38,903 bases of DNA from an uncultured Nitrospira sp. (GCA_902500785.1 CABVRW010000033.1:1-38903), one strand, 5' to 3'. Positions 26,501-34,640 are shown, counted from the stretch's first letter. Program-made: numbers and translations. Notes: generated by a model not told the origin, from the sequence alone.

Positions 26501-26958
26501 AAAATGGATTGGTAAAAACACAGAATATCGTGCTGGACAGTCCCGTGCTGAAGATTTCTGCCGTTGGCAGTTACGACCTGCCCACGGATCAACTGGACAT
26601 GATTTGGGCGGTGAGTCCCTTCGGATCCTATTCGCAATTCTTAAAATCGATTCCGCTCTTCGGGCGCCTGATCGCCGGAGACCGCAAAGGCCTGGCCACG
26701 GCTCTCTTTCAGGTCAAGGGCTCCCTTGATGATCCGGACGTGACCTACATGCCGATGAAGTCTTTTACCACGGGCCTGACCGGCGTCGCCCAGCTCGCGT
26801 TCGACCTGCTGAAGAATACCGTCATGCTCCCGATCGACATTCTTGCGCCGCAGGAGGAGAAGGATCCGATGTTCGATCCTTCGTTGGAGATGCAGACACC
26901 GCCTGCTGCGGCGCCGCCTGTCACTGCGCCGGGCACCCCGACACCGGCCATGCCTTGA
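23545..26958 (+). CDS. AsmA family protein
   Basis: The 1137-residue protein is of the AsmA/TamB-like type. An N-terminal membrane helix (VVLSLLGLVVVGVLLLLY) is followed by the AsmA start pattern: IKLVLLPSIRLELSNVGI, then KAKEIDIVLRLLPLL and VFLDEPTVTLIRNRSGHW. The long middle is repetitive beta structure, expected to form a periplasmic groove. The C-terminal AsmA-2-like region holds GVVRGHGRNP and VDLEKEGLQYNRASATLTI. The last 25 residues are Pro/Ala-rich and low in complexity. AsmA-like proteins of Gram-negatives are thought to carry phospholipids between the membranes. GTG 23545 has GGGAGGTG just upstream. It heads a rightward run of genes with short gaps. Confidence 0.88.
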   Translation: MRVRPRAVVLSLLGLVVVGVLLLLYSRELFGVDLIKNFFLQQLETSLRRKIEVDRIKLVLLPSIRLELSNVGIYGHDDPTHVVFKAKEIDIVLRLLPLLKKQVVAKRVFLDEPTVTLIRNRSGHWNVLAGLPSAAKDESAYQMFSRLLQIREATIQQGHVTITDEARPDGIRTTRLESVEMALKVYPGKAQGDLHISASLPAEAAPSSFSLTGTISLSESSSSLAAEEPYSVHPAFQFDGQIDTTNLRLREAADFFGPRPVPDQLQGGANLQSRIRVAPGVAGYDVVLTETSANVDELALTGKANLAGLLTSQPTFSITFASPMVDLKNLFARMPAQWIHPQLPGIVEQRQLGGTVEILSATLTGATAPSPQLSLTGDFRIEKGTALIGVDRVPTQDLAAAISVEPGRIKVGKLTGSYGTLQMTDGKAVVSFLDEGPWMELDVSGNMAAAELVRFMSKTIRADRLTSLLAQSREIEGQTHPTFRLVGPLDKPEGITFAGGEVLADQVSLMNPSLPQRLTAMNGRIVFSQTGGAQFDQVTANVGEAQLQFNGIISGGTPSIFQDFVIRAKGSAAQLRQMVSAGTFPDDLLYGIVNAKVQLSGHAGAPHLRGEIGLNEAKLVLPMVGEKPLGSPASLELDADVTRGVGLVISRLELVVPPLRLPLKGHITLGDQFSIDASLASGTVSLSSLPEWIYRSGVEAGNLEVSMDVKGTDAEWKHWRTSGWLALTNGLMTVKGVEGPVEDIYLRLKFSKNIADIKQLSFRIKDSDVSLSGALKNWTTKPVIAVKIESAQMDLDLLIPKGQRSPIRELLETLAATSQVSATATIEKGLYKNLRFGGLSGRLTIQDGMLDLDRVVAQSGPGHVAGRMVVRLPKAQPAETETSLRMTGVPFENLLPLLDSRDQPVTGDLKLTGVVRGHGRNPHGLLPTLNGKVEMVLQDGRILKTEKRAIWKILSILNLPAVLQGKVDLEKEGLQYNRASATLTIQNGLVKTQNIVLDSPVLKISAVGSYDLPTDQLDMIWAVSPFGSYSQFLKSIPLFGRLIAGDRKGLATALFQVKGSLDDPDVTYMPMKSFTTGLTGVAQLAFDLLKNTVMLPIDILAPQEEKDPMFDPSLEMQTPPAAAPPVTAPGTPTPAMP

Positions 26959-27009
26959 CCACCTCGGAACCGCGTGATAGCATCCACACGACGTGACCCC
27001 ATCCATCTC

Positions 27010-28167
27010 ATGAGCCATTCGACCGAACACAGCACCCATTCCGACCACAGCGCGACGCTCTTCATCGCTGCCAGCGAAACAGACTCGAATCTCTATTACG
27101 CCACCCGTTTCATCGCGCCGGATCCCTTCGTCTACCTGGAAGTGAAAGGCGAGCGGCTCATGGTCATGAGCGACCTGGAAGTAGATCGGGCGCGCCATCA
27201 GGCGACGGTTGATCGCGTGTTGTCCTATTCGGATTTGGAACGGCGCGCCAAGTCGCAGGGCGTGAAAGACCCCGGCACGATCGATGTCCTTCATCTGTTA
27301 TTGCAGGATGCCGGCCTGACCGAGATCTTGGTGCCGCCAAGTTTTCCCTTTCTCCATGCAAGCCGACTCCAGGAACTGGGCTATCGACTGCGCACCAAAC
27401 GCGAACCCTTTTACGAACAACGCGTACTCAAATCCGTCGACGAGATCCGGCACATTGAATCCGCCCAGCGCGCGACAGAAACGGCGGTCGCCGCCGCGCA
27501 CCAGAGCCTCCGCCGCGCGGAGATTCGCGACCACGTCCTCTGGCTGGACGGGGAGGTGCTCACATCGGAGCGTGTCAAGAAACTGATCAACGTGGCCTTG
27601 ATGGAGTGTGATTGCGTCGCACAGCATACCATCGTGGCAGGCGGAGAACAGGCCTGCGATCCCCATGATGAAGGCAGCGGGCCGTTGCCGGCGCATCGCA
27701 GCATTATTTTCGACGTCTTCCCACGATCAGCCGACACACGCTACTTCGCCGACATGTCTCGCACCGTCGTCCGCGGACGGCCTTCACCGGAATTGACGCG
27801 GCTATACCACGCCGTCAAGGATGCTCAGGAGGAGGCCATCACCAAAATTCGCGACGGCGCAGACGGAGCGGCCATCCACCAGGGTATCTGCGAACGTTTC
27901 GAGAAAGCCGGGTATCTGACCGGCGTGGTTAACGGTCGTATGCAGGGCTATTTTCACGGCACCGGCCATGGAGTCGGCTTGGATATTCATGAAGCGCCCC
28001 GAATCAGCCGGACCGGTTCGTTGCTCCAGGAAGGGCATGTCGTCACGGTGGAACCGGGCCTCTATTACCCTGGCCTTGGCGCCGTTCGTATTGAAGACAT
28101 GGTTCTCGTCACCAAGGACGGCTGCCGCAATCTCACGAACTATCCGAAAGTCTTCGAACTCGGCTGA
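27010..28167 (+). CDS. M24 family metallopeptidase (Xaa-Pro aminopeptidase/prolidase-like)
   Basis: The 385-residue protein has an N-terminal creatinase-like domain (to about residue 140) and a C-terminal pita-bread catalytic domain. The metal ligands are in place: IIFDVFPRSADTRYFADMSRT (two Asp), HGTGHGVGLDIHE (His), VVTVEPGLYYP (Glu) and VRIEDMV (Glu). It should remove an N-terminal residue before Pro or split Xaa-Pro dipeptides in the cytoplasm, using two Mn or Co ions. ATG 27010 starts MSHSTEHSTHSDHS, a His/Ser-rich leader of unknown use; GTG 26974 would add 12 residues without a better ribosome site. It lies 51 bp after the AsmA-like gene and is probably co-transcribed. Confidence 0.9.
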   Translation: MSHSTEHSTHSDHSATLFIAASETDSNLYYATRFIAPDPFVYLEVKGERLMVMSDLEVDRARHQATVDRVLSYSDLERRAKSQGVKDPGTIDVLHLLLQDAGLTEILVPPSFPFLHASRLQELGYRLRTKREPFYEQRVLKSVDEIRHIESAQRATETAVAAAHQSLRRAEIRDHVLWLDGEVLTSERVKKLINVALMECDCVAQHTIVAGGEQACDPHDEGSGPLPAHRSIIFDVFPRSADTRYFADMSRTVVRGRPSPELTRLYHAVKDAQEEAITKIRDGADGAAIHQGICERFEKAGYLTGVVNGRMQGYFHGTGHGVGLDIHEAPRISRTGSLLQEGHVVTVEPGLYYPGLGAVRIEDMVLVTKDGCRNLTNYPKVFELG

Positions 28168-28248
28168 CCCAGCGTGAACTGTCGGGCAAAGAAGGCTCCG
28201 CGCCATCCTGTCATGCTTGGCGCCTGACGTTTCACGTTTCACGATGTT

Positions 28249-29223
28249 ATGCGTCTGACCTTTACCATCCAGCGTTTCAGCCCCGAAACCGATCACCACC
28301 CTCACCAGGAGGATTACCGTCTCGACATCGGACGGGGCATGACCGTGCTCGAGGCCTTGATCCGCATCAAGAACGAACTCGACGGCCGGTTGGCGCTACG
28401 CTATTCCTGCCGCTCCGCTATTTGCGGTTCCTGCGCCATGCGCATCAACGGCACGGAAAAACTAGCCTGCCGCACCTCCATTCGCAAAGAACTCGAACGC
28501 CATGGTCGAATTTCGATCGAGCCCTTGCCGAACCTCTCGATCATCAAAGACCTCGTGGTCGACATGTCTTCGTTCTGGGAGAAGATCCAGGCCGTTACTC
28601 CCTGGCTGACCCCCGTCACGCATCCCACCAAACGATACGGGTCATTCGGGCAACTGCGGCTGTTGCCGGACACTTACCAGTTTCACAATGTGGATGCCTG
28701 CATCATGTGTGGAGCTTGCGTGGCCGCCTGCACCTCGCATGAAGTCTCTCGAGGTTTTCTTGGCCCGGCGGCGCTGGCAAAGGCCGCACGATTCGTCGCA
28801 GATCCACGCGAACCAATCGACGCCAAGCAAACGAGACTGACCGCATTGCAAGAAGCCGATGGCATCTGGGATTGCACACGGTGCAACATGTGCGTGCAAG
28901 TCTGTCCCAAGGATGTCCAACCGATGGAGGCCATCATTCGATTGCGCCGTTCCTCACTCCGGCATGACTTGACCTCAGCCGAAGGCGCGCGGCACATCAC
29001 CGGCTTCGTCGAGCTGGTCCGACAAGAGGGACGCTTGAATGAAGCGCTGATGCCGCTAAAAGTCATCGGGCTCAACCTGCGACGCGTCCTCGGCGTGATG
29101 CCACTGGGTATCCGCATGTGGCTCAAGGGCAAAGTTCCGCTTCCCTTCGGCCATACCATCCCGGGCATCGAGCAGGTCCGAGCCATCTTTTCCGCCGTAC
29201 GTCGTCGGGCTCGACGCGTCTGA
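28249..29223 (+). CDS. Succinate dehydrogenase/fumarate reductase-type iron-sulfur subunit
   Basis: The 324-residue protein is longer than standard SdhB (about 240). The N-terminal plant-type [2Fe-2S] domain has C54, C59, C62 and C74 (YSCRSAICGSC). The C-terminal domain has two full ferredoxin-type sets: CIMCGACVAAC (151, 154, 157, 161) and CTRCNMCVQVC (209, 212, 215, 219). Canonical SdhB has no Cys at the position of C212 and so binds [3Fe-4S]; here a second [4Fe-4S] is likely, as in some archaeal and epsilon-proteobacterial (E-type) enzymes and HdrC-like proteins. A C-terminal extension of about 100 residues is basic. It should carry electrons between a flavoprotein and a membrane or HdrB-like partner, none of which is adjacent. 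ATG 28249 follows a TTTCACGTTTCACG direct repeat. Confidence 0.88.
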   Translation: MRLTFTIQRFSPETDHHPHQEDYRLDIGRGMTVLEALIRIKNELDGRLALRYSCRSAICGSCAMRINGTEKLACRTSIRKELERHGRISIEPLPNLSIIKDLVVDMSSFWEKIQAVTPWLTPVTHPTKRYGSFGQLRLLPDTYQFHNVDACIMCGACVAACTSHEVSRGFLGPAALAKAARFVADPREPIDAKQTRLTALQEADGIWDCTRCNMCVQVCPKDVQPMEAIIRLRRSSLRHDLTSAEGARHITGFVELVRQEGRLNEALMPLKVIGLNLRRVLGVMPLGIRMWLKGKVPLPFGHTIPGIEQVRAIFSAVRRRARRV

Positions 29224-29228
29224 CGCCT

Positions 29229-29669
29229 ATGCCGGGCCACTTTCGATTCCTCGACGATATCGCGCTGGCCGATATGGCATTCGACGCCGACGGAGACTCT
29301 CTGCCGGCGCTCTTCGATGCCGCAACGCGGGCCCTCATCGAAAGCCTGGCTGATCCGTCCACCATCGCCCAGACGTGGCGCCAGACCGTGGACTTGGGCG
29401 CACCGGACATCGAGACGCTCCTCTTCGAGTGGCTGGGTCGACTCGTATATTTCAAGGACGCGCAGGGTGTGGTCTTCCATCAGGCTACTCTGTCCCTAGC
29501 GCCGACGTCCGATCAGCCAGGCTGGGGCCTCCACGCAGAACTGACCGGAGCACCCGTGGACCTCTTGACGCAGGATCTGCGATCCGACGTCAAAGGCGTG
29601 ACCAAGCATCTTTACGCCGTGACACACGAGGAGGACACATGGAAGGCCCGAGTGGTATTGGACGTATGA
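29229..29669 (+). CDS. Archease, activator of RtcB RNA ligase
   Basis: The 146-residue protein fits archease in length and pattern. The ADM near the start corresponds to the ADI of archaeal archease, keeping the metal-binding Asp; the preceding His-Thr of other members is Ala-Leu here. GDSLPALFDAATRAL and the ending VKGVTKHLYAVTHEEDTW...VVLDV also match, with the final Asp in place. Archease helps guanylylate RtcB, allows multiple turnovers and widens its NTP use. ATG 29229 lies 5 bp after the SdhB-like stop. An earlier in-frame start at 29118 would lie wholly inside that gene and is unlikely. The stop overlaps a 7-codon ORF that ends on the rtcB start. Confidence 0.85.
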   Translation: MPGHFRFLDDIALADMAFDADGDSLPALFDAATRALIESLADPSTIAQTWRQTVDLGAPDIETLLFEWLGRLVYFKDAQGVVFHQATLSLAPTSDQPGWGLHAELTGAPVDLLTQDLRSDVKGVTKHLYAVTHEEDTWKARVVLDV

Positions 29670-29689
29670 AGGAACCCGATCGTCCCTAG
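29666..29689 (+). CDS. 7-codon mini-ORF linking archease and rtcB (MKEPDRP)
   Basis: ATG 29666 overlaps the archease stop as ATGA, and its TAG (29687-29689) overlaps the GTG of rtcB as TAGTG. Its own AAGGAA lies 13-14 nt before the rtcB start. Whether it is translated is unknown. It could pass ribosomes from one gene to the next, or be chance. Confidence 0.3.
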   Translation: MKEPDRP

Positions 29690-31152
29690 TGATTCATTCC
29701 ATGAACTTACACACCGACATGCAGGTCGTCCGAATCCACGATTACCTCTGGGAAATTCCGCCGTCCGAAAAACCGGGCATGTTGGTCCCCGCCAGAATCT
29801 ATGCCAGTCCAGCCATCCTCGCAGGGATGGATCGTGGCGTCTTCGATCAGGTCACCAACGTAGCCTGTCTGCCCGGCATCCATCGTTATGCCCTTTGCAT
29901 GCCCGACGGCCATTGGGGGTATGGCTTCCCTATCGGCGGCGTCGCGGCATTCAACCCCGAGGATGGAATCATTTCGCCCGGCGGCGTCGGCTACGATATC
30001 AACTGCGGCATGCGATTGATCCGCACCGACCTCTCACGCTCCGAGGTGCAACCCAAACTTGAACTGTTGATGACGGAACTCTTTCGCCGAGTCCCTGCGG
30101 GAGTCGGATCGAGAGGCTTCGTGAATCTGACACGACGAGACTTTCGAGACGTGATGCGGCAAGGCGCGGCCTGGTGCATCGCCAAGGGGTACGGCTGGGA
30201 CGAAGACCTGGAACGGATCGAAGAACGGGGATGTCTTGACGGCGCCGATCCCGCGCACGTCACCGACTACGCCATCGAACGCGGCATCAATCAACTCGGC
30301 ACCCTGGGATCCGGCAACCACTATCTGGAAGTACAGGTGGTCTCCGACAACGGCATCTTCGACCGCGCCACAGCCGCCGCCATGGGGTTGACCGGTCGCG
30401 ATCAAGTCGTGGTGATGGTCCATTGCGGCTCGCGCGGGTTCGGCCATCAAGTGGCGAGCGACTACCTCAAAGTCTTTGAAAAGGCCATGCGCCGGTACGG
30501 GATTTCCGTCCACGATCAGCAACTCGCCTGCGCGCCGTTTCGCTCGCCGGAAGGGCAGGACTATTTCAGCGCCATGAACTGCGCGGCTAACACCGCCTTT
30601 GCCAACCGGCAAGTCATCACGCATCAAATCAGGAAAGCCTTCGAAGCGGTGTTCGGTGAAAGCGCTCGGCGCCTGGGCATGCAGCTGATTTACGATGTGG
30701 CGCATAACATCGCCAAGGTCGAACGCTACGGGGACGGGGAGTGGCTGGTGCATCGCAAGGGTGCCACACGCGCGTTCGGGCCGGGGAGTCTTGAACTCCC
30801 GGCCTGCTATCGCGCGATCGGCCAACCGGTGATCTGCGGGGGCTCGATGGAGACCGGCTCCTATCTGCTGGTCGGCACGGATCAAGCCATGCAGCACACC
30901 TTTGGCTCAACCATGCACGGATCAGGCCGAACCATGTCGCGCACACAAGCCAAGCGTGCGGTCCGTGGCGATCAACTGCTGCGCGACATGAAGCAGCACG
31001 GCATCCTGGTCAAAGCCGTCTCCATGTCTGGCCTGGCCGAAGAAGCCGGATTTGCGTACAAGAACATCTCCGATGTCGTCGACACGGTGGATCACGCAGG
31101 AATCACAAAAAAGGTGGCAGAACTGAAGCCAATCGGCAATATAAAGGGCTAG
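29689..31152 (+). CDS. rtcB: RNA-splicing ligase RtcB
   Basis: The 487-residue protein matches the long RtcB form (about 480 residues) of archaea and eukaryotes more closely than E. coli RtcB (408). Key blocks are YALCMPDGHWGYGFPIGG, SPGGVGYDINCGMRLI (metal Cys), LGSGNHYLEVQ (metal His), HCGSRGFGHQ (metal His), YDVAHNIAKVE and FGSTMHGSGRTMSR (the His that takes GMP). It joins RNA ends carrying 2',3'-cyclic phosphate or 3'-phosphate to a 5'-OH, using GTP and Mn, in tRNA splicing or RNA repair. GTG 29689 or ATG 29701 may start it; the former is coupled by the TAGTG overlap. The adjacent archease is its known activator. No RtcA cyclase or RtcR regulator is seen. Confidence 0.96.
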   Translation: MIHSMNLHTDMQVVRIHDYLWEIPPSEKPGMLVPARIYASPAILAGMDRGVFDQVTNVACLPGIHRYALCMPDGHWGYGFPIGGVAAFNPEDGIISPGGVGYDINCGMRLIRTDLSRSEVQPKLELLMTELFRRVPAGVGSRGFVNLTRRDFRDVMRQGAAWCIAKGYGWDEDLERIEERGCLDGADPAHVTDYAIERGINQLGTLGSGNHYLEVQVVSDNGIFDRATAAAMGLTGRDQVVVMVHCGSRGFGHQVASDYLKVFEKAMRRYGISVHDQQLACAPFRSPEGQDYFSAMNCAANTAFANRQVITHQIRKAFEAVFGESARRLGMQLIYDVAHNIAKVERYGDGEWLVHRKGATRAFGPGSLELPACYRAIGQPVICGGSMETGSYLLVGTDQAMQHTFGSTMHGSGRTMSRTQAKRAVRGDQLLRDMKQHGILVKAVSMSGLAEEAGFAYKNISDVVDTVDHAGITKKVAELKPIGNIKG

Positions 31153-31174
31153 CCCTTTACCAGCGCCACCGAAT

Positions 31175-31531
31175 ATGGACCAACGCCGCCACCCCCGTTT
31201 TCCAGTCCGTTTCCAAAGTTCCTTCAGTTCCGTGAACCGCATAGGCGGGGACGGCAACATCGTCGACCTGTCCTTGCGAGGCTGCGGGATCGTCAGCTCG
31301 ACGGCCGTGCATCCAGGAACCACCCTTGAGCTCCATATCCATCTGCCGGATCACGAAGCCCCCCTGATCATCCAGCAGGGCGTGGTGCGCTGGTGCCGGG
31401 ACGACCGGATCGGTCTCGAATTTCTCTCCCTGCAACCGGACGAATGGGCGCTCCTCCAGGGCATTGTAAAAGAACTGACTCGCCAACCCTACGAACGAAC
31501 CGACGACGCGCAGAACGGTACCGGCACCTGA
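31175..31531 (+). CDS. PilZ domain protein
   Basis: The 118-residue protein is a single PilZ domain with both c-di-GMP motifs: RRHPR (RxxxR) at residues 4-8 and DLSLRG (DxSxxG) near residue 31. GVVRWCRDDRIGLEFLSL closes the barrel. It should bind c-di-GMP in the cytoplasm and relay it to an unknown partner. The tail is polar and low in order (about 25 residues). It lies 22 bp after rtcB but belongs by function to the following sensor and GGDEF-EAL genes. It differs from the PilZ protein at 20818 in motif spacing and tail. Confidence 0.9.
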   Translation: MDQRRHPRFPVRFQSSFSSVNRIGGDGNIVDLSLRGCGIVSSTAVHPGTTLELHIHLPDHEAPLIIQQGVVRWCRDDRIGLEFLSLQPDEWALLQGIVKELTRQPYERTDDAQNGTGT

Positions 31532-31560
31532 ATGCGGCGTTCGCTTGAGGAGGACACAGC

Positions 31561-32274
31561 ATGACTCACACCCCCGTGACCGCTTCCCGCTTGCCTCGCA
31601 CATGGCTTCCCGCGGTGCTCATCAGCGTGATCGTCTCCGTATTCTGTGCGGCAGCGCTCTATTACCTGCTGGCGCAACATGACCGCCTGCTCGTCACCCA
31701 GCGCAATGCGGCGATCGTCACGGCGACGGAACAGAGCGCACGGGCCATGGCGCAAACCCTGGCCTGGGTCAGCGAATCGCTGGGAAGCGACAATCTCGCC
31801 ACCGTCCAGCAGACACTGGAGCACCATATCCGACAAGCGAATCTCCTCGATGCCGCCGTCATCATGGACGACAACATGATCGTGGCCGCCAGCAATCCGG
31901 ACGCCATCGGCACACGGATCCAGGACTCCGCCTGGCAGACCGCACGCAGGACCCAGAGCGGCTCCACGATCCCCAGTGTGGAAAAAGGGCGGCCGGTCCT
32001 GATCGTCATCGAGCCGTTCCGCCAGGAGAACCGCATCACCGGATGGGTCAGGCTGGTCATCGCCACTCCACCGGACGCAGCGGCACGGCGCTCAGAGGAT
32101 GATTTGGGACGCGACGTCGCCTTGGTCATCGGGCCGCTGCTTTTATTGATGGTCACGCTGCTGATTGTGACCATGCGCGGACTCATGAGCCAAGTTCGCG
32201 CACTCCTCATCGGCGTACTCTTGGAAGCCAGGGAGCAGACCGCAGAGGCGAGCGATACTCCCAGCAGGGGGTAG
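31561..32274 (+). CDS. Membrane-anchored sensor-like protein without an output domain
   Basis: The 237-residue protein has one helix at about 17-38 (WLPAVLISVIVSVFCAAALYY), an extracytoplasmic domain of about 145 residues that resembles a single Cache/PAS-type sensor (HIRQANLLDAAVIMDDNMIVAASN), a second helix at about 188-206 (VIGPLLLLMVTLLIVTM) and a cytoplasmic tail of about 30 residues. No HAMP, kinase, GGDEF or methyl-accepting domain follows. ATG 31561 is preceded by GAGGAGGAC at about 8 nt. It may pass its signal through a partner, possibly the REC-PAS-GGDEF-EAL protein encoded 240 bp downstream. Confidence 0.65.
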   Translation: MTHTPVTASRLPRTWLPAVLISVIVSVFCAAALYYLLAQHDRLLVTQRNAAIVTATEQSARAMAQTLAWVSESLGSDNLATVQQTLEHHIRQANLLDAAVIMDDNMIVAASNPDAIGTRIQDSAWQTARRTQSGSTIPSVEKGRPVLIVIEPFRQENRITGWVRLVIATPPDAAARRSEDDLGRDVALVIGPLLLLMVTLLIVTMRGLMSQVRALLIGVLLEAREQTAEASDTPSRG

Positions 32275-32513
32275 TCCATCGGTGCGAACCATCCTTTCGA
32301 CGACTTGGGGTGCCGACGGGTCTCTTTCAGACGGTCGGCCGAATCTCTCGCCACTCAACAAGTGCTATTTATCTAGCGCTTATCCCAAACTTTGATACCC
32401 TCAGACGAGATCGGCACAGGGAGGCCTGCACATCCTCCTGAGGCGTCGTCGGCCTGTGAAGGTGGCGGCTTGCATCGCCCGCGCCTGCTCAATATTGCAA
32501 GGAAGACCGCACT

Positions 32514-34640
32514 ATGACTCAAGCCCGTCCCACCATTCTTGTCGCCGACGACGACCCTGTTGCCCGGCTTTTTGTCCGGAATGCGCTGGAACCGGCCGGT
32601 ATGCTGGTGGCCGAGGCCGCCGGAGGACAGGACGCGCTGGCGAAGTTCGAGTCCCTGACCCCCGACCTCGTCGTGCTGGATATCATGATGTCGGAGCCGC
32701 ACGGATATCTGACTTGCTCCAGGATTCGTGCACTGCCTCGCGGCAAACGCATCCCAATCTTGATTCTCACGGAATTGGATGACCCGAATTCCATTGCCCA
32801 GGCCTATCAGCATGGCGCCACGGACTTCGTCACGAAACCGGTCAACGCCACGATCCTCTGCCACCACGTCCGATACATGCTCAGAACCAACAACGTCCTC
32901 CATGCATTGATCCGCAGCGAATCGCGGCTGGAACTGGCCCAACGTATTGCCCGGATCGGTAACTGGGATTGGAACCCCCGAACGAACCGCTTCACCATGT
33001 CGAATGAATTGTGTCGTTTGGTGGGCGTGCGCCCGCAGGATTTTGCCGGCACCTTCGAAGCCTTCCTCAGGCTCATCCATCCGGACGACCACCCGATCGT
33101 CAACGACGCGCTGGAAAAATTGGTCGCACAGCATACCCCCTGCGACATCGACCACCGCGTGGTGCTGCCCAACGGCACCGACTTCATCATTCACCTCCAG
33201 GCCGAAGGCGTGCGGGAAGAAGAGACGGACGAACTGACGGTCATCGGCACGGCGCAGGACATCACTGAACGCAAACAGGCTGAACGTGCCATTCATCAAC
33301 TCGCGTATTACGACAGTTTGACGGGCTTGGCCAATCGCGTGCTGTTCAAAGATCGCCTATCCCATGCCCTGTCCTATGCCGAACGCCATCATCAGCATCT
33401 GGCCACGCTGTTTATCGACTTGGATCGGTTTAAAATCATTAACGATACATTGGGGCACACAGTGGGCGACCGGTTGCTCACTCATGTCGCAGAACGGCTG
33501 AGTGAGTCGGTGCGTCAGAGCGACTCGGTCGGCCGGCACGCCGACCATGAACCGACCCATGCCCTCGCGCGGCTTGGCGGGGATGAGTTCACTATTTTGC
33601 TGACCGCATTGCCGACCCCGGAAGACGCAGGAAGAGTGGCCCGACGCATTTTGGAGTCGATGGCGCACCCCTTCAGCATCGACGGGCATGAGATCTTTAT
33701 CTCGGCCAGCATCGGCATTTCGATTTTCCCCTCGGACGGCGCTACCGTGGAAGCGTTGCTCAAGAACGCCGACACCGCGATGTACCATGCGAAAGAACAG
33801 GGCCGAAACAACTGCCAATTCTATTCGTCCGGTCTCAATGCCGCCGCAGCCGAACGCCTCGACCTTGAAAACGAACTCCGGCGCGCCTTGGAACGGGAAG
33901 AATTCGTCGTCTTTTATCAGCCGAAGCTGAATATCCACTCGCGCACAATATTGGGTGCGGAGGCGCTGGTCCGCTGGAAACATCCCAAGCGCGGCCTAGT
34001 CCCGCCGGGCGTCTTCTTGAATGCGGCCATCGACACGGGCCTGATCCGTCCCATGGACGAATGGGTGCTGCGCGAAGCCTGCCGCCAGGTAAAAGCCTGG
34101 GAAGCGGCCGGCCTGCCTCCCATCACGGTCTCCGCCAACGTGTCCAATTCCCTCTTCCATGGGCGCACGTTGCCGGCAACGGTCGCCGATGCCCTGCGAG
34201 ACTCGGGGCTGAATCCGTCGCAACTCGAACTGGAACTGACGGAATCCATCGCCATGCGGGACGTCGAAGCTTCGGTCACCATGCTGGAGGGCCTCCGTAC
34301 CATGGGCGTCCGACTCTCCATCGACGACTTCGGTACCGGTTATTCGTCTCTCAGCTATCTCCAGCGTTTTCCCCTGAGCCGGCTGAAAATTGATCAGTCG
34401 TTTGTCCGCGATCTACTCACCAACGAGAACAACGTGAAGATCACCCGTGCGATCATCGCGATGGCGCACAGCTTGAATCTCTCGGTGCTCGCCGAAGGAG
34501 TGGAAACGGAAGGTCAACTGGTTCGGTTACGAGAAGAGGGGTGCGACGAGGTCCAGGGATACCTGTTCAGTCGTCCTGTCTGCGCGGAGGAATTCGAAGC
34601 CTTGCTCAGGGGCGATGCCGATGCCCGTACAGCAGCGTGA
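32514..34640 (+). CDS. REC-PAS-GGDEF-EAL response regulator (c-di-GMP synthesis/breakdown)
   Basis: The 708-residue protein has: a receiver domain (1-120) with D56 in LVVLDIMM and Lys in TKP; a PAS domain (about 134-250); GGDEF (about 265-440) with the active loop LARLGGDEF (355-359); and EAL (about 450-700) with GAEALVRW, ELELTES, DDFGTGYSS, KIDQSF and EVQGYLFSRP, all catalytic residues present. It could both make and degrade c-di-GMP. An I-site-like RQSD (334-337) is separated from the GGDEF loop by about 10 extra residues (HADHEPTHAL). It acts in the cytoplasm. AAGGAAGA lies 9 nt before ATG 32514. Its 3' end overlaps the convergent oxygenase gene by 35 bp. No cognate kinase is adjacent. 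Confidence 0.95.
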   Translation: MTQARPTILVADDDPVARLFVRNALEPAGMLVAEAAGGQDALAKFESLTPDLVVLDIMMSEPHGYLTCSRIRALPRGKRIPILILTELDDPNSIAQAYQHGATDFVTKPVNATILCHHVRYMLRTNNVLHALIRSESRLELAQRIARIGNWDWNPRTNRFTMSNELCRLVGVRPQDFAGTFEAFLRLIHPDDHPIVNDALEKLVAQHTPCDIDHRVVLPNGTDFIIHLQAEGVREEETDELTVIGTAQDITERKQAERAIHQLAYYDSLTGLANRVLFKDRLSHALSYAERHHQHLATLFIDLDRFKIINDTLGHTVGDRLLTHVAERLSESVRQSDSVGRHADHEPTHALARLGGDEFTILLTALPTPEDAGRVARRILESMAHPFSIDGHEIFISASIGISIFPSDGATVEALLKNADTAMYHAKEQGRNNCQFYSSGLNAAAAERLDLENELRRALEREEFVVFYQPKLNIHSRTILGAEALVRWKHPKRGLVPPGVFLNAAIDTGLIRPMDEWVLREACRQVKAWEAAGLPPITVSANVSNSLFHGRTLPATVADALRDSGLNPSQLELELTESIAMRDVEASVTMLEGLRTMGVRLSIDDFGTGYSSLSYLQRFPLSRLKIDQSFVRDLLTNENNVKITRAIIAMAHSLNLSVLAEGVETEGQLVRLREEGCDEVQGYLFSRPVCAEEFEALLRGDADARTAA

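Noticed and set aside
30034-30897. 287-codon minus-strand frame inside rtcB
   Set aside because: Fully antisense to RtcB, whose family motifs run through the same bases.
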